From positions 1 to 64,000 of the forward strand of contig JABGRN010000004.1 in the NCBI GenBank assembly GCA_018648265.1: 64,000 bases of DNA, read 5' to 3'. The notes under the pieces are model-generated. The model made no database searches. It saw only the letters and a list, made by a program, of their open reading frames with translations, and had not been told where the DNA came from. Shown here in pieces: positions 43,301 to 53,257 of this stretch. This stretch comes from Prolixibacteraceae bacterium (GTDB taxonomy: Bacteria > Bacteroidota > Bacteroidia > Bacteroidales > Prolixibacteraceae). Position numbers and translations under genes: made by a program. Position 1 is the first letter of the stretch. Each line of letters opens with the position of its first letter.

Positions 43301-44557
43301 ATGGGAATGGATAAAAAAATTGAAAAGAAAAAGGGTTTGAAAATGAAACATATTTTTTGGATTGTTGGTGGATTGGTAATTGCCTTTCTGCTATACAGTG
43401 TAATTTTTTCAGATCACAGTTCTGTATTTCGAGCAGAAAAAGAAAAGCTAACAATCAGTACGGTAGAAGCAAGTTTGTTTAACGATTACATTACTTTAAT
43501 TGGACAAGTTGAGCCAATTTCTACCATCTATCTGGATGTAGAAGAAGGTGGTAAAGTTGAGGAAATTTATATTGAAGAAGGTGAGATGGTAAAAGAAGGT
43601 GATGTGATTCTGAAGTTAAAGAATAACGATTTAAGCACCCAAATTATGAATAGCGAATCGAGCATGGCTTACCAGGCAAATGAACTTCGAAACACCCAAA
43701 TTAAAATGGAACAACAACAAATCAGTAACCGCCGCTCGAAAATGGAGGTTGATTTGCTGGTTACTCAAGCAGAAAGAAAATACAAACAATACAAGGTTTT
43801 GTTTCAGGAAGACCTTGTAGCCAAAGAAGAATACCTGCGCACCAAAGAAGATTACGAGCTCTCATTAAAACAAAAGGATCTTACTTATCAACAGTTTGCA
43901 CAGGATTCCATTTTCCGCTCAAACCAAAAACAATCAATGGACGAGAGTTTGAAAAACATGCGCCAGAATTTGATTATGGCCAAACGCCGGCTGGAGAACT
44001 TAAATGTAAAAGCTCCTGATAATGGTCAATTGGGTTCGTTGGATGCAGAAATTGGAGAATCAATATCTCGTGGTCAGCGGCTTGGCATGCTTCATATTTT
44101 AACCGATTACAAAATTAAAGCCCTCCCCGACGAGCATTACATTGACCGTGTAAGACGCGATTTAAATGCTTCGTTCGATCGTAATGGCGTTGACTACACA
44201 CTTAAAGTAAAAAAGGTTTACCCGGAAGTAAGGGAAGGACAGTTTGAAATAGATATGGTTTTTACCGGACCAAAGCCGGAGAATATAAGAACCGGGCAAA
44301 CCTATCATACCAAACTTGAATTAGGTCAGTCTGCTGAAGCAATTCTAATATCTAAAGGAGGATTCTTTCAAAGTACCGGCGGACAATGGGTTTATGTTTT
44401 AAACGAAAATGAAACCGAAGCTACAAAACGCAGCATCCGCATTGGAAAACAAAACCCGCAGTACTACGAAGTTCTGGAAGGTTTAAATGCTGGCGAAAAA
44501 GTAATTATAAGTAGCTATGATTTGTTTGGAGATAATGATAAAATTGTTTTTAAGTAA
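43301..44557 (+). CDS. Periplasmic adaptor (HlyD/MacA-type membrane fusion protein)
   Basis: A 418-residue adaptor. One N-terminal membrane helix (about 17-36) anchors it. A split lipoyl domain (about 72-112 and 238-265), a long coiled-coil hairpin (about 113-235), a beta-barrel domain (about 270-340) and a membrane-proximal domain follow. It would link the TolC channel to the FtsX-type permeases. Its stop is followed at once by a 7-bp repeat tract and an unrelated four-helix-bundle gene that interrupt the operon before the ATPase gene. Confidence 0.92.
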   Translation: MGMDKKIEKKKGLKMKHIFWIVGGLVIAFLLYSVIFSDHSSVFRAEKEKLTISTVEASLFNDYITLIGQVEPISTIYLDVEEGGKVEEIYIEEGEMVKEGDVILKLKNNDLSTQIMNSESSMAYQANELRNTQIKMEQQQISNRRSKMEVDLLVTQAERKYKQYKVLFQEDLVAKEEYLRTKEDYELSLKQKDLTYQQFAQDSIFRSNQKQSMDESLKNMRQNLIMAKRRLENLNVKAPDNGQLGSLDAEIGESISRGQRLGMLHILTDYKIKALPDEHYIDRVRRDLNASFDRNGVDYTLKVKKVYPEVREGQFEIDMVFTGPKPENIRTGQTYHTKLELGQSAEAILISKGGFFQSTGGQWVYVLNENETEATKRSIRIGKQNPQYYEVLEGLNAGEKVIISSYDLFGDNDKIVFK

Positions 44558-44560
44558 TGG

Positions 44561-44623
44561 GCGGAGAGCAAAGGGCAGAGAGCATAGAGTAAAGGGCAGA
44601 GGGCAAAGAGAAAGGAGAAAGTG
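44561..44623 (+). repeat. Heptad (7-bp) tandem repeat tract, left
   Basis: About nine degenerate units of a purine-rich heptamer (consensus GCAAAGR; GCGGAGA, GCAAAGG, GCAGAGA, GCATAGA and so on) run in register. Related heptads occur in direct and inverted orientation at 45032-45196, so the tracts bracket the four-helix-bundle gene. Confidence 0.8.
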
Positions 44624-44667
44624 TAATTGATATTATGTAATTAACGAGTACTATAAAATACTGCAAA

Positions 44668-45030
44668 ATGGCACGTTTTAGATTTATGGATTTGGAAATT
44701 TGGAAGGAAGCGATTGAATTGAACGACCAATTTTTTGATTTAGCGGATGAACTGGAAAAAGCAAAACATTTTCGGGTAGCAGAGCAACTTCGGGCTGCAT
44801 CATTGAGTATATCAAATAATATTGCCGAAGGTTCAGGTTCTTTCTCAGATAAAGATTTTGCAAACTTCTTAAATTTTGCAAGACGATCAGTCTTTGAAAC
44901 GGTCAACATTTCATTTGTTGCTTATAGACGAAAATTCATCGATGAAGTACAGTTAAATCAGAAGTTAACTGATTTAGATATATTAAGTAGGAAGATTACA
45001 AATCTTAGAAAAGCGATATTAAAGGTATAG
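44668..45030 (+). CDS. Four-helix bundle protein (23S rRNA intervening-sequence/S23 family)
   Basis: A 120-residue all-helical protein. The signatures LEIWKEAIEL, RVAEQLRAASLSISNNIAEGSG and FLNFARRSVFET are diagnostic of the S23/IVP four-helix-bundle family, whose members include proteins encoded in 23S rRNA intervening sequences and the Avd accessory protein of diversity-generating retroelements. No reverse transcriptase or variable repeat is present here. It sits between the adaptor and the ATPase of an export operon, flanked by 7-bp repeat tracts, and looks like an insertion rather than a pump component. Confidence 0.87.
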   Translation: MARFRFMDLEIWKEAIELNDQFFDLADELEKAKHFRVAEQLRAASLSISNNIAEGSGSFSDKDFANFLNFARRSVFETVNISFVAYRRKFIDEVQLNQKLTDLDILSRKITNLRKAILKV

Positions 45031-45031
45031 A

Positions 45032-45196
45032 GCAGGGTGCATAGTGCAAAAAAAGAAAAATCGTTCTTAGTTTTTCACCATGCTCTCTGCCCTTTGTCCT
45101 TAATAACAATTATAAATAGAAATCAAAAATTAAACAATAATCAAAGCATGTATCAAAAGGCTTTTTTCACCATGCCCTTAGCTCCATGCCCTTAGC
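45032..45196. repeat. Heptad repeat tracts, right (partly inverted)
   Basis: Three direct heptads lie at 45032-45052 (GCAGGGT, GCATAGT, GCAAAAA). Inverted-orientation heptads follow at 45077-45097 and 45169-45196 (units such as ACCATGC, CCTTAGC and TCCATGC). Together with 44561-44623 they form inverted brackets around the four-helix-bundle gene. The rest of the 177-bp gap before the ATPase gene is AT-rich and featureless. Confidence 0.7.
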
Positions 45197-45207
45197 AATT
45201 AAACGAC

Positions 45208-45906
45208 ATGATTAAAACAGTAGAATTAACAAAAGTTTTTCGCACTGAAGAGATTGAAACAAGTGCATTGAACAAAGTAGACCTTCATATTCAGAAGGGA
45301 GAATTTGTAGCTATTATGGGACCATCAGGTTGTGGCAAATCGACCTTGCTGAATATTATTGGCCTGTTGGATAATCCAAGCAACGGTGAATTTTATTTTG
45401 ACGGGCAGGAAGTTGGTCAGCTAAAAGAGCGTAACCGTACATTATTACGTAAAGGAAACATTGGATTTGTATTCCAGAGTTTTAACCTCATTGATGAGTT
45501 GAATGTGTATGAAAATGTTGAGCTTCCTTTAATTTACCTAAAACTGAAAGCCCGTGAGCGCAAAGAAATGGTGGCAAAAGTACTTGAAAGGATGAAAATC
45601 AGCCATCGTAAAAAGCATTTTCCACAACAATTGTCAGGTGGTCAGCAACAACGTGTAGCAATTGCACGTGCAGTAGTTGCCAATCCAAAGCTGATTCTTG
45701 CCGATGAGCCAACGGGTAATCTCGACTCTAAAAACGGATTAGAAGTTATGAACCTGCTTACCGAACTTAACCGGGAAGGAACAACCATTGTAATGGTAAC
45801 GCATTCCATGCACGACTCTGAATTTGCACACCGAGTTGTTAACCTGTTCGATGGACAGATAATAACAGAGGAAGTGAAAAAAGAGATGGGGGAAATATTG
45901 TTGTAG
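45208..45906 (+). CDS. ABC transporter ATP-binding protein (LolD/MacB type)
   Basis: A 232-residue ABC ATPase. Walker A is GPSGCGKST (38-46), the Q-loop lies in FVFQSFN, the signature LSGGQQ is at 142-147 and Walker B/D-loop LADEPTGNLD at 164-173. It is closest in form to the LolD/MacB/BceA class that powers FtsX-type mechanotransmission permeases. It is the only ATPase in the operon, while at least eight permease genes follow, so it probably serves all of them. Confidence 0.95.
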   Translation: MIKTVELTKVFRTEEIETSALNKVDLHIQKGEFVAIMGPSGCGKSTLLNIIGLLDNPSNGEFYFDGQEVGQLKERNRTLLRKGNIGFVFQSFNLIDELNVYENVELPLIYLKLKARERKEMVAKVLERMKISHRKKHFPQQLSGGQQQRVAIARAVVANPKLILADEPTGNLDSKNGLEVMNLLTELNREGTTIVMVTHSMHDSEFAHRVVNLFDGQIITEEVKKEMGEILL

Positions 45907-45914
45907 ATCTTATT

Positions 45915-46002
45915 ACCCCAAACCCCTCGAGGGGCTTTAAAAAGAAAGAATACACTAAATAGAAAACAGAGCTTCAAAGTCCCCTTCAGGGGATTTAGGG
46001 GT
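45915..46002. repeat. REP/MITE-like element with CCCC-rich inverted ends, copy 1
   Basis: The left end (45915-45940, ACCCC...GGGGCTTT) is mirrored by the right end (45974-46002, AAAGTCCCC...AGGGGT) as an imperfect inverted repeat. The same ends bound the element at 58168-58324. It fills the gap between the ATPase gene and the first permease gene. Confidence 0.65.
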
Positions 46003-46040
46003 AAAAAACAAGAACAGAAACAACTACAAAAATCAGGATC

Positions 46041-48434
46041 ATGTTTAAAAATTATCTAAAAACCGCCCTCCGAAATCTAATGAGAAACAAGTTTTACTCA
46101 ATGATTAATATTGTTGGGTTGGCAATCGGAATAACAGCATGTATTCTGATAATGTTGTATGTGCAATCGGAGCTAAGCTATGATACATTTCACGAAAAAG
46201 CCGACCGTATTTACCGTGTAAATTTGTATGGTGTATTAAATGATGATGAAATTAATCAGCCACACACCAGTCCTCCACTGGCAAAAGCCATGCAAAATGA
46301 AATTCCGGAGGTTGAAGAGGCCGTTCGCTTAACTTTTGCGCAACCGGTTATCAGACATAATAACGATGTTTTTAATGAAAAAAGGTGGTGTTTTGGCGAT
46401 GCCAATTTTTTCAAAATCTTTTCCGCCTCTTTTATTAACGGCAATCCCGAAAATGCTTTATCACAACCCAATTCGGTGGTTTTAACCGAATCAACCGCTA
46501 TGCGATATTTTGGGAAAGACAATCCAATTGGGCAATTTATTACCTGGGAAAACGACCGCGACTATCAGATTACTGGAGTAATTAAAGATTATCCTGAGAA
46601 TTCACATATTAAGCTTGATTTTCTGGCCTCGATAAAAGGACAGGATATTGACAATAATATGCAGTGGATTCATAATATGGTTTATACCTATATTCTGATT
46701 AAAGAAGGATATACCACGCAGGATGTTGATGCAAAGCTTGAAGGTTTAGTGAAAAAATATGTTGGCCCGGCAATAATGCAACTCATGGGGGTTTCGTTTG
46801 AAGATGCCCTAGCACAAGGTATAAAGTATCGTTGGTATGCACAACCTTTAGGCGAAATTCATTTCGATAGGAATGTGTCGCAAGGGCCTGAACCTTTGGG
46901 TAACAAAAGTTACATGCTAATATTTTCGATTATTGCAATTTTTATACTTGTAATTGCCTGTATCAATTATATGAATATGTCCACTGCCCTTTCTGCTAAT
47001 CGTGCAAAAGAGGTGGGGATAAAAAAATCATTGGGATCAAATAGAAAATCCCTCATTTTGCAATTTTTATCAGAATCTGTTCTTGTTACACTAATTGCCT
47101 TGGCACTTGCACTGATACTCATAACACTTTTGCTTCCAGGATTTAATAATTTAATTGAGAAACAACTTGTTATTAATTACTTCGGCAACTTTAAAGTTAT
47201 ACCATTATTGGTCGCTTTTGGAATTGGAATTGGAATAATTGCAGGTAGTTACCCAGCCTTCTTTTTGGCTTCATTTAATCCGGTAAAGGTTATAAAGGGA
47301 ATAAATAAATCGGAAGGCGGTCATGGAAAATTGCGAAGCGGATTGGTTATTTTTCAATTAATTGTTTCCATTGTACTATTTTCAGGAACCTTTTTTATCA
47401 GTAAACAGCTAAGTTTTCTTCAAAACAAAAACCTTGGTTTTAACAAAGAAAATCTGGTTATAATCAACAAGTCTAATTACCTTGGAAACCAGATGTCATC
47501 TTTCAAAAATGAATTACTTGCTCAGTCAGGTATATTGGAGATTACAAATACTTCCTCAATTCCCGGAAGAATTAATTCAGGCTCAACATTTTTTCATCAT
47601 TCGGTAAACGATTCAAGAGGAATGAATACAATATGGAGCGATTGTGATTTTTTAAAAACATATCAGATAGAATTAACAGAAGGTCGCTTTTTTGAGGAGG
47701 GTAACCAATTCAATGCCAAATCGGTTGTACTTAATGAAACTGCAATTAAACGACTCAATATTGAAGATCCAATTGGCAAAAAAGTTTATCAGGGCAAAAA
47801 AACAGAAGATGAAAGTTTAACTATTATCGGTGTAATGAAAGACTTTCATTGCGAATCGCTGCATCAGGAAATGAGCTCTTTGGTATTGATTAATGGAACT
47901 GGAGAAAACTTAAGTGTAAGAGTTTCGGGAGATATCCAACAGAATCTAAAGATAATTGAACAGACCTGGGATAATTTTACCAATGGTCAAAGTTTAGACT
48001 ATGTGTTTTTCGATGAAGATTTCGGGCGCTTATACAAAGCAGAAGTAAGAACAAGAAAAATAGTTAGCATATTCTCTGCACTGGCAATTCTAATAGCCTG
48101 TTTAGGACTTCTTGCCTTAGCTGCTTTTGTTGCAGAACAACGCACAAAAGAAATAGGGGTAAGAAAAGTAAATGGTGCCAGAATCGGTGAGATTCTGCTT
48201 TCATTAAACCGCAACTTTATGAAATGGGTAGGCATAGCATTTATAATTGCTGTTCCTGGTTCCTGGTATTTATTAAATAACTGGCTTGGAAATTTTGCCT
48301 ACAAAACAAACCTGAGCTGGTGGGTTTTTGCATTGGCTGGAGTAGCAGCACTTTTTGTAACCATGTTAACCGTAACATGGATTAGCTGGAAAGCAGCAAC
48401 AAGGAACCCGGTTGAGGCTTTGAGGTATGAATAG
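46041..48434 (+). CDS. ABC permease 1, FtsX/MacB_PCD type
   Basis: A 797-residue permease with the duplicated layout of the family: helix 1 (about 20-43), a periplasmic MacB_PCD domain (about 45-285), three helices (about 288-312, 335-365, 383-410), then a second helix-PCD-three-helix unit (helix about 430-450, helices from about 672 to the end). The cytoplasmic coupling segments are RAKEVGIKKSLG in the first half and TKEIGVRKVNGA in the second. It is the least typical member at the C-terminus (LFVTMLTVTWISWKAATRNP) although it shares the NPVEALRYE end. Confidence 0.9.
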   Translation: MFKNYLKTALRNLMRNKFYSMINIVGLAIGITACILIMLYVQSELSYDTFHEKADRIYRVNLYGVLNDDEINQPHTSPPLAKAMQNEIPEVEEAVRLTFAQPVIRHNNDVFNEKRWCFGDANFFKIFSASFINGNPENALSQPNSVVLTESTAMRYFGKDNPIGQFITWENDRDYQITGVIKDYPENSHIKLDFLASIKGQDIDNNMQWIHNMVYTYILIKEGYTTQDVDAKLEGLVKKYVGPAIMQLMGVSFEDALAQGIKYRWYAQPLGEIHFDRNVSQGPEPLGNKSYMLIFSIIAIFILVIACINYMNMSTALSANRAKEVGIKKSLGSNRKSLILQFLSESVLVTLIALALALILITLLLPGFNNLIEKQLVINYFGNFKVIPLLVAFGIGIGIIAGSYPAFFLASFNPVKVIKGINKSEGGHGKLRSGLVIFQLIVSIVLFSGTFFISKQLSFLQNKNLGFNKENLVIINKSNYLGNQMSSFKNELLAQSGILEITNTSSIPGRINSGSTFFHHSVNDSRGMNTIWSDCDFLKTYQIELTEGRFFEEGNQFNAKSVVLNETAIKRLNIEDPIGKKVYQGKKTEDESLTIIGVMKDFHCESLHQEMSSLVLINGTGENLSVRVSGDIQQNLKIIEQTWDNFTNGQSLDYVFFDEDFGRLYKAEVRTRKIVSIFSALAILIACLGLLALAAFVAEQRTKEIGVRKVNGARIGEILLSLNRNFMKWVGIAFIIAVPGSWYLLNNWLGNFAYKTNLSWWVFALAGVAALFVTMLTVTWISWKAATRNPVEALRYE

Positions 48435-48459
48435 GTTTCACCAATGAAAACAGAAAGAA

Positions 48460-50847
48460 ATGAAAACTAACATTCGAATCGTAATACGAAACATAATTAG
48501 TTTCAAGTTGTACTCAGGATTAAATATACTAGGACTGGGACTTGGTTTGACAGCTGTATTTTTTATTTTTTTCTGGATTTATAACGAATCCAGTTACGAC
48601 AAGTATAACACCAATTATAATCAAATCTATCAGATAAATTATCAAACAACCGATGATGGTCATCGCTGGTCAACTACACCATCTCCTCTTGCCCCGGCTC
48701 TTGCCGATCATGTAGCTGCTATTGAAACAGTTTCACGGATAAGAAGATGTGCAACCTTTGCATTTAAATCGGGCGAGAATATGTTTCTGGAAGAATATGG
48801 TGCCACTGCCGATCCTGAGTTATTCGATATTTTCACATTTAAGGTACTTAGTGGAAATCCTAAAGAAGCATTAAATACTGTCGAGAATATTGTTGTTACC
48901 GAATCTTTTGCAAAAAGATATTTTGGAAATAAGAGTGCTTTAGACCAACAACTTAATTTAGAAGGCGAAGGAATCGTCACCATTAAAGCGGTAATTGAAG
49001 ACTTGCCTACCAACTCGCATTTAAAATTTGATTACCTATTATCCCATAAGTTTGCAGAGCAATATCGTTTATGTGGTCTTGGTTGGGGCGACCCAAATTT
49101 TTTAACTTATATTAAAGTAACAAAGGAGGCTGACATTACTGATGTTCATAGTGCCATTACTCAGGTTGCGATGCAGAATAAAGTCCCTCAAATATTTTAC
49201 GGCAGTAATATTTTTAACCTGCGTCCTTTGTCCGGTATTTATCTCGACCATGATATACCCAATCGCATTGGTGAAAGTGGGGATAAGAGAAATATACTGA
49301 TTTTCGGAACAGTTGGAATTTTGATTCTTCTATTAGCTTGCATCAATTATATTAACCTATCCATCTCGCTTTTTACAAAACGTCAAAGAAATACATCAAT
49401 ACAAAAAATTTGTGGAGCTTTTAGAACTAACATTTTTGCCAGATACCTAATGGAGACCCTTGTCGTAATTTTAGTTTCATTATTGCTGGCTTTGGTTTTG
49501 GTTTTTATTCTCGAACCGTTATTTGTAAGCGTTGTAGGTAAGTCGGTTAAAATTAACTTTCTCCAACCTGATATTCTTGCATTCATGGCAATCCTGTTGT
49601 TAGGATGCGTACTCCTTTGTGGCGTATATCCTGCATTATTAATTTCAAACATGAATCCGCTAATCCTGGTAGATAAGTTCAGTCTGAGAAAATCGAAAAA
49701 CCGTGGGCTGAAAGTTATGGTGGCTATGCAAAATGTTATTTCAATATTGCTGATTATTTGTACAATCGGTATCCTAAAACAAATGAATTTTGTAAGAAGT
49801 AAGGAATTGGGTTTCGATTCTGAAAAAATTGTTTACGTCAGATTACGCGGTCAGATTCCACAAAAGATTGAAGCAGCTAAACACGAAATTTTAGCGCTGT
49901 CAGGTGTTTCGCAGGTTGCTATGAAAGATTGTCCTCCTTTCGATAGCCGAAATAATACAGTTGGCATAATTTGGAAAGACGAAGGGGAAATAAAAAATAC
50001 CGGTAACAATACCAAAGTGGGTTCTGAAACAACACGTATTGATGATGAATATTTCAAGATGACTGGAGTTGAGTTTGCACAAGGGCGAAATTTCGACAAA
50101 ACGATTTCTTCAGATAAGAAAAATTACATTTTGAATGAAGAGGCTGTTCGGCAAATGAGACTGGCAGACCCTATTGGAGCAGAGTTTGCTTTGTACGGAC
50201 GTTGGGGAACTATTATTGGAGTGATCAAGGATACGCATTTTAAATCATTACATCAGAAGGTTGAACCTCAAGTGTATTGGATGTTCCAAGACCTTGAAAA
50301 AGAAAGTTATTTCAGTGTGTTAAACATTAAGCTTTCGGGCGAGGAATTCCAAAAAACAATTATGGAGGTTGAAAATATCTGGATAAAATTTAATCCCGGA
50401 ATTCCATTTTCGTACCATTTTTTAGATGAGAAATACGAAGCACTTTATGTAGCAGACAAGCAAGTTGCTGGTATGGTGAAGATATTCTCGCTGCTTGCAG
50501 TCCTTATAGCATGTCTCGGACTTTTAGGACAGTCGGTATTGGCAACCGAAAACCGAATTAAAGAAATCGGCATCCGAAAAGTAAACGGCGCCAAAATTTC
50601 CGAAATACTTAGCATGCTAAACAAAGACTTTATAAAATGGGTAGCCATAGCATTTGTAATTGCTTCTCCAATTGCTTACTACGCCATGAACCTTTGGCTC
50701 GAAAACTTCGCGTACAAAACAACTTTAAGCTGGTGGATTTTTGCACTGGCTGGAGTACTGGCTTTGGGAATTGCACTTTTAACAGTGAGTTGGCAGAGTT
50801 GGCGGGCTGCTACGAGAAATCCGGTTGAGGCGCTGAGGTATGAATAA
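48460..50847 (+). CDS. ABC permease 2, FtsX/MacB_PCD type
   Basis: A 795-residue paralogue, 25 bp after permease 1. It has the same 1+3+1+3 helix layout with two periplasmic domains. In the first half, the usual basic coupling segment (RxKEVGxKK) is weakened to RQRNTSIQKICG, whereas the second half keeps IKEIGIRKVNGAK. The periplasmic domains differ strongly from those of permease 1, while its last ~52 residues equal those of permeases 3 and 7 except at one position. The next start codon is only 13 bp downstream. Confidence 0.9.
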   Translation: MKTNIRIVIRNIISFKLYSGLNILGLGLGLTAVFFIFFWIYNESSYDKYNTNYNQIYQINYQTTDDGHRWSTTPSPLAPALADHVAAIETVSRIRRCATFAFKSGENMFLEEYGATADPELFDIFTFKVLSGNPKEALNTVENIVVTESFAKRYFGNKSALDQQLNLEGEGIVTIKAVIEDLPTNSHLKFDYLLSHKFAEQYRLCGLGWGDPNFLTYIKVTKEADITDVHSAITQVAMQNKVPQIFYGSNIFNLRPLSGIYLDHDIPNRIGESGDKRNILIFGTVGILILLLACINYINLSISLFTKRQRNTSIQKICGAFRTNIFARYLMETLVVILVSLLLALVLVFILEPLFVSVVGKSVKINFLQPDILAFMAILLLGCVLLCGVYPALLISNMNPLILVDKFSLRKSKNRGLKVMVAMQNVISILLIICTIGILKQMNFVRSKELGFDSEKIVYVRLRGQIPQKIEAAKHEILALSGVSQVAMKDCPPFDSRNNTVGIIWKDEGEIKNTGNNTKVGSETTRIDDEYFKMTGVEFAQGRNFDKTISSDKKNYILNEEAVRQMRLADPIGAEFALYGRWGTIIGVIKDTHFKSLHQKVEPQVYWMFQDLEKESYFSVLNIKLSGEEFQKTIMEVENIWIKFNPGIPFSYHFLDEKYEALYVADKQVAGMVKIFSLLAVLIACLGLLGQSVLATENRIKEIGIRKVNGAKISEILSMLNKDFIKWVAIAFVIASPIAYYAMNLWLENFAYKTTLSWWIFALAGVLALGIALLTVSWQSWRAATRNPVEALRYE

Positions 50848-50860
50848 AAAATAAAAATAA

Positions 50861-53215
50861 ATGAGAAATATACTAAAACCAATATTTAGGAACTTTATTC
50901 GTAAACCTGTTATCAATCTAATCAATCTGTTTGGATTATCAGCAAGTCTTGTATTTGTAATCATCTTGTCCGTTTACTGTTACAGCGAGTTAAGTACTGA
51001 TTCGTATCATAAAAATGGTGAAAGAATTTTTCTTATTGGAAAACCAGGTGCCGGGATGCACACCCCTGCAATTTTAAAAGAAAACATCGATATAAATGTA
51101 CCAGGAGTGGAAACTACAGTAAGAGTTTCAGATACCTAGAATGCTCCTGTTTTTCAGACAGAAGAAGGTTCTCCAATTACTTCGGATTTAATTTTTGCTG
51201 ATCCTGATTTTTTTAATCTTTTCTCATACAAAACTATTGAAGGCGATCTCACAACTGCCCTCAATAATCCAATGTCGGTTGTGATAACCAAAACACTGGC
51301 AAAAAAACTATTCGGAAACGAAATCGCTATAGGGAAAATTATAAAATATAATAACAAAAATATATTGACGGTTTCTGCAGTAATTGAAAAACCCACCGGA
51401 AATTCATTTCTAACTTTTAGTGCGATTACTTCAATCGAAACGCGAAAAATTCTTCAACCAAGCGATGGTGAATTTACAGAGTGGGGCTGGGGTAATTTTC
51501 AGACATTTTTGCTTTTAGATAAAAATTCAAATCCAAAACAAATAGCAGAAATCGTTTTTTCGATATTCCCCGAAGAGCAGCGGAAATGGGTTGAAGAGAT
51601 TAACCTGATTCCTTTAAACAAAATCTACTTTTCTGAATTACAGACTTTTGGGAAGAATTATGTACGAATGGGGGATAAAAACAAAACCTTGATATTATTA
51701 TTTGTAGCCAGTTTAATACTAATTATTGCCCTTGTGAATTTTATTAATATTTCATCTTCGCAATGGACGGAAAAAATAAAACAAACCGGCGTTCTTAAAG
51801 TTCTTGGAGCATCCGGAATTACGATATTCAAAAATGTACTTACTGAATCTTTCCTTGTGTTTTTTTCTGCTGTAATTATTGCTATTATACTTGTTGGAGG
51901 AATTGCACCAATTATTCAAAATTATACGGGTATTGAATTTAGTACCAAACTAATTTCCAGTCCGGCATTCTTTTTGGTTTTATTCATTTCCACAATAATT
52001 TTTAGCACGGTTTTTAGCTTAATTCCGGGTTTGCGCATTTCATCCTCAAAAGCAATTAACAATCTCAAAAAAACAGTTGACCAAAATTCAAATAAATCAT
52101 TTTTACGAAATGGGCTGATTACCCTGCAATATGTAATTTCTATTGTATTGATTTCTTTTACCATCTTGATTTACAAACAAGTTGAATATGGAAGCAAAAA
52201 TCTGGTTTTTAACCAGAAAAATACAATTGCGATAAAACTCACTCAACAGCATAAAAAAGATGTCGTTAAAAAAGAACTTCAGAATTTACCGGGAGTACAA
52301 AATGTATCGTTTACCCAATTTTATCCCGGCAAGCAAGTTTCAAGTTGGGGAACGAAACTGCATTTAAACGGCGAAGAGCAGGAAATAAATTTTGAAACTT
52401 TTAGTGCCGATGCTGAATTCTTTTCAATTCTGAATTTGGAATTGGTAATGGGGCAACTTTTTTCTGACAATTTTTCAAAAGACATGAACAAAGTTGTGGT
52501 TAATGAAACATTTATAAATAAAAACAATTTAGAGAATCCCATTGGCGGTACTTTTGAGATGCAACAGGGGCAGAATAAAACGTATGAAATAATTGGGGTA
52601 ATAAAAGACTTTTATTTTAAATCGGTTGAGAAAACAATTGGCCCGCTTGCAATTATAAATCAGGGGTACGCATCTTATTGCCTTGTAACTATTCAAACTG
52701 CTGATTTTCATTCTCTCTACTCAGCAGTTGAGGAAATTAAAGAAATAACAGCAAAACTCTCTCCTGCATTTCCGGTTGAAACAAGTTTTCTCGATTCAGC
52801 AGTTGAAGGAATGTATGAATCGGAAGTGAAGTTTCGTCGTACGTTTTCGTTGTTTGCCATTAGCGCAATAATTCTTTGTTCCCTGGGAATTCTTACGATG
52901 TCAATTTTTGCCAGCCAGCGCAGAATAAAGGAAATTGGCATCCGAAAAGTAAACGGCGCCAAAGTATCGGAAATTCTTACCATGCTAAATAAAGACTTTA
53001 TTAAATGGGTAGCAATAGCTTTTGTAGTTGCCAGTCCAATTGCATACTACGCCATGGATAAATGGCTCGAAAACTTTGCCTACAAAACCACTTTGAGTTG
53101 GTGGATTTTTGCCCTGGCAGGAGTGTTGGCTTTGGGAATTGCGTTACTAACCGTTAGTTGGCAGAGTTGGAGAGCTGCTACGAGGAATCCGGTTGAAGCG
53201 CTGAGGTATGAATAG
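50861..53215 (+). pseudogene. ABC permease 3, interrupted by an in-frame TAG
   Basis: The frame starting at ATG 50861 encodes a normal permease N-terminus (helix 1, start of the first periplasmic domain) but meets TAG at codon 93 (51137-51139). The same frame continues without shift to 53215 and supplies the rest of the first domain and the whole second half, 784 residues if read through. The first in-frame ATG afterwards is at 51272. The downstream part is otherwise intact, with the IKEIGIRKVNGAK coupling segment and family C-terminus, so the mutation looks recent. A sequencing error or readthrough cannot be excluded. Its first domain most resembles that of permease 8 (IFADPDFFNLFS shared). 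Confidence 0.88.
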
Positions 53216-53257
53216 CAAAATAGGATTATCAGAAGTGAAAACATTAAATATATTTAA

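Noticed and set aside
44668-45030. Diversity-generating retroelement suggested by an Avd-like four-helix bundle
   Set aside because: No reverse transcriptase, template repeat or variable repeat was seen; the gene fits the wider S23/IVP family.
51137-51139. Programmed recoding of TAG (for example pyrrolysine)
   Set aside because: No pyrrolysine machinery or recoding stem-loop was recognised, and the site lies in a poorly conserved loop; a plain nonsense mutation is simpler.
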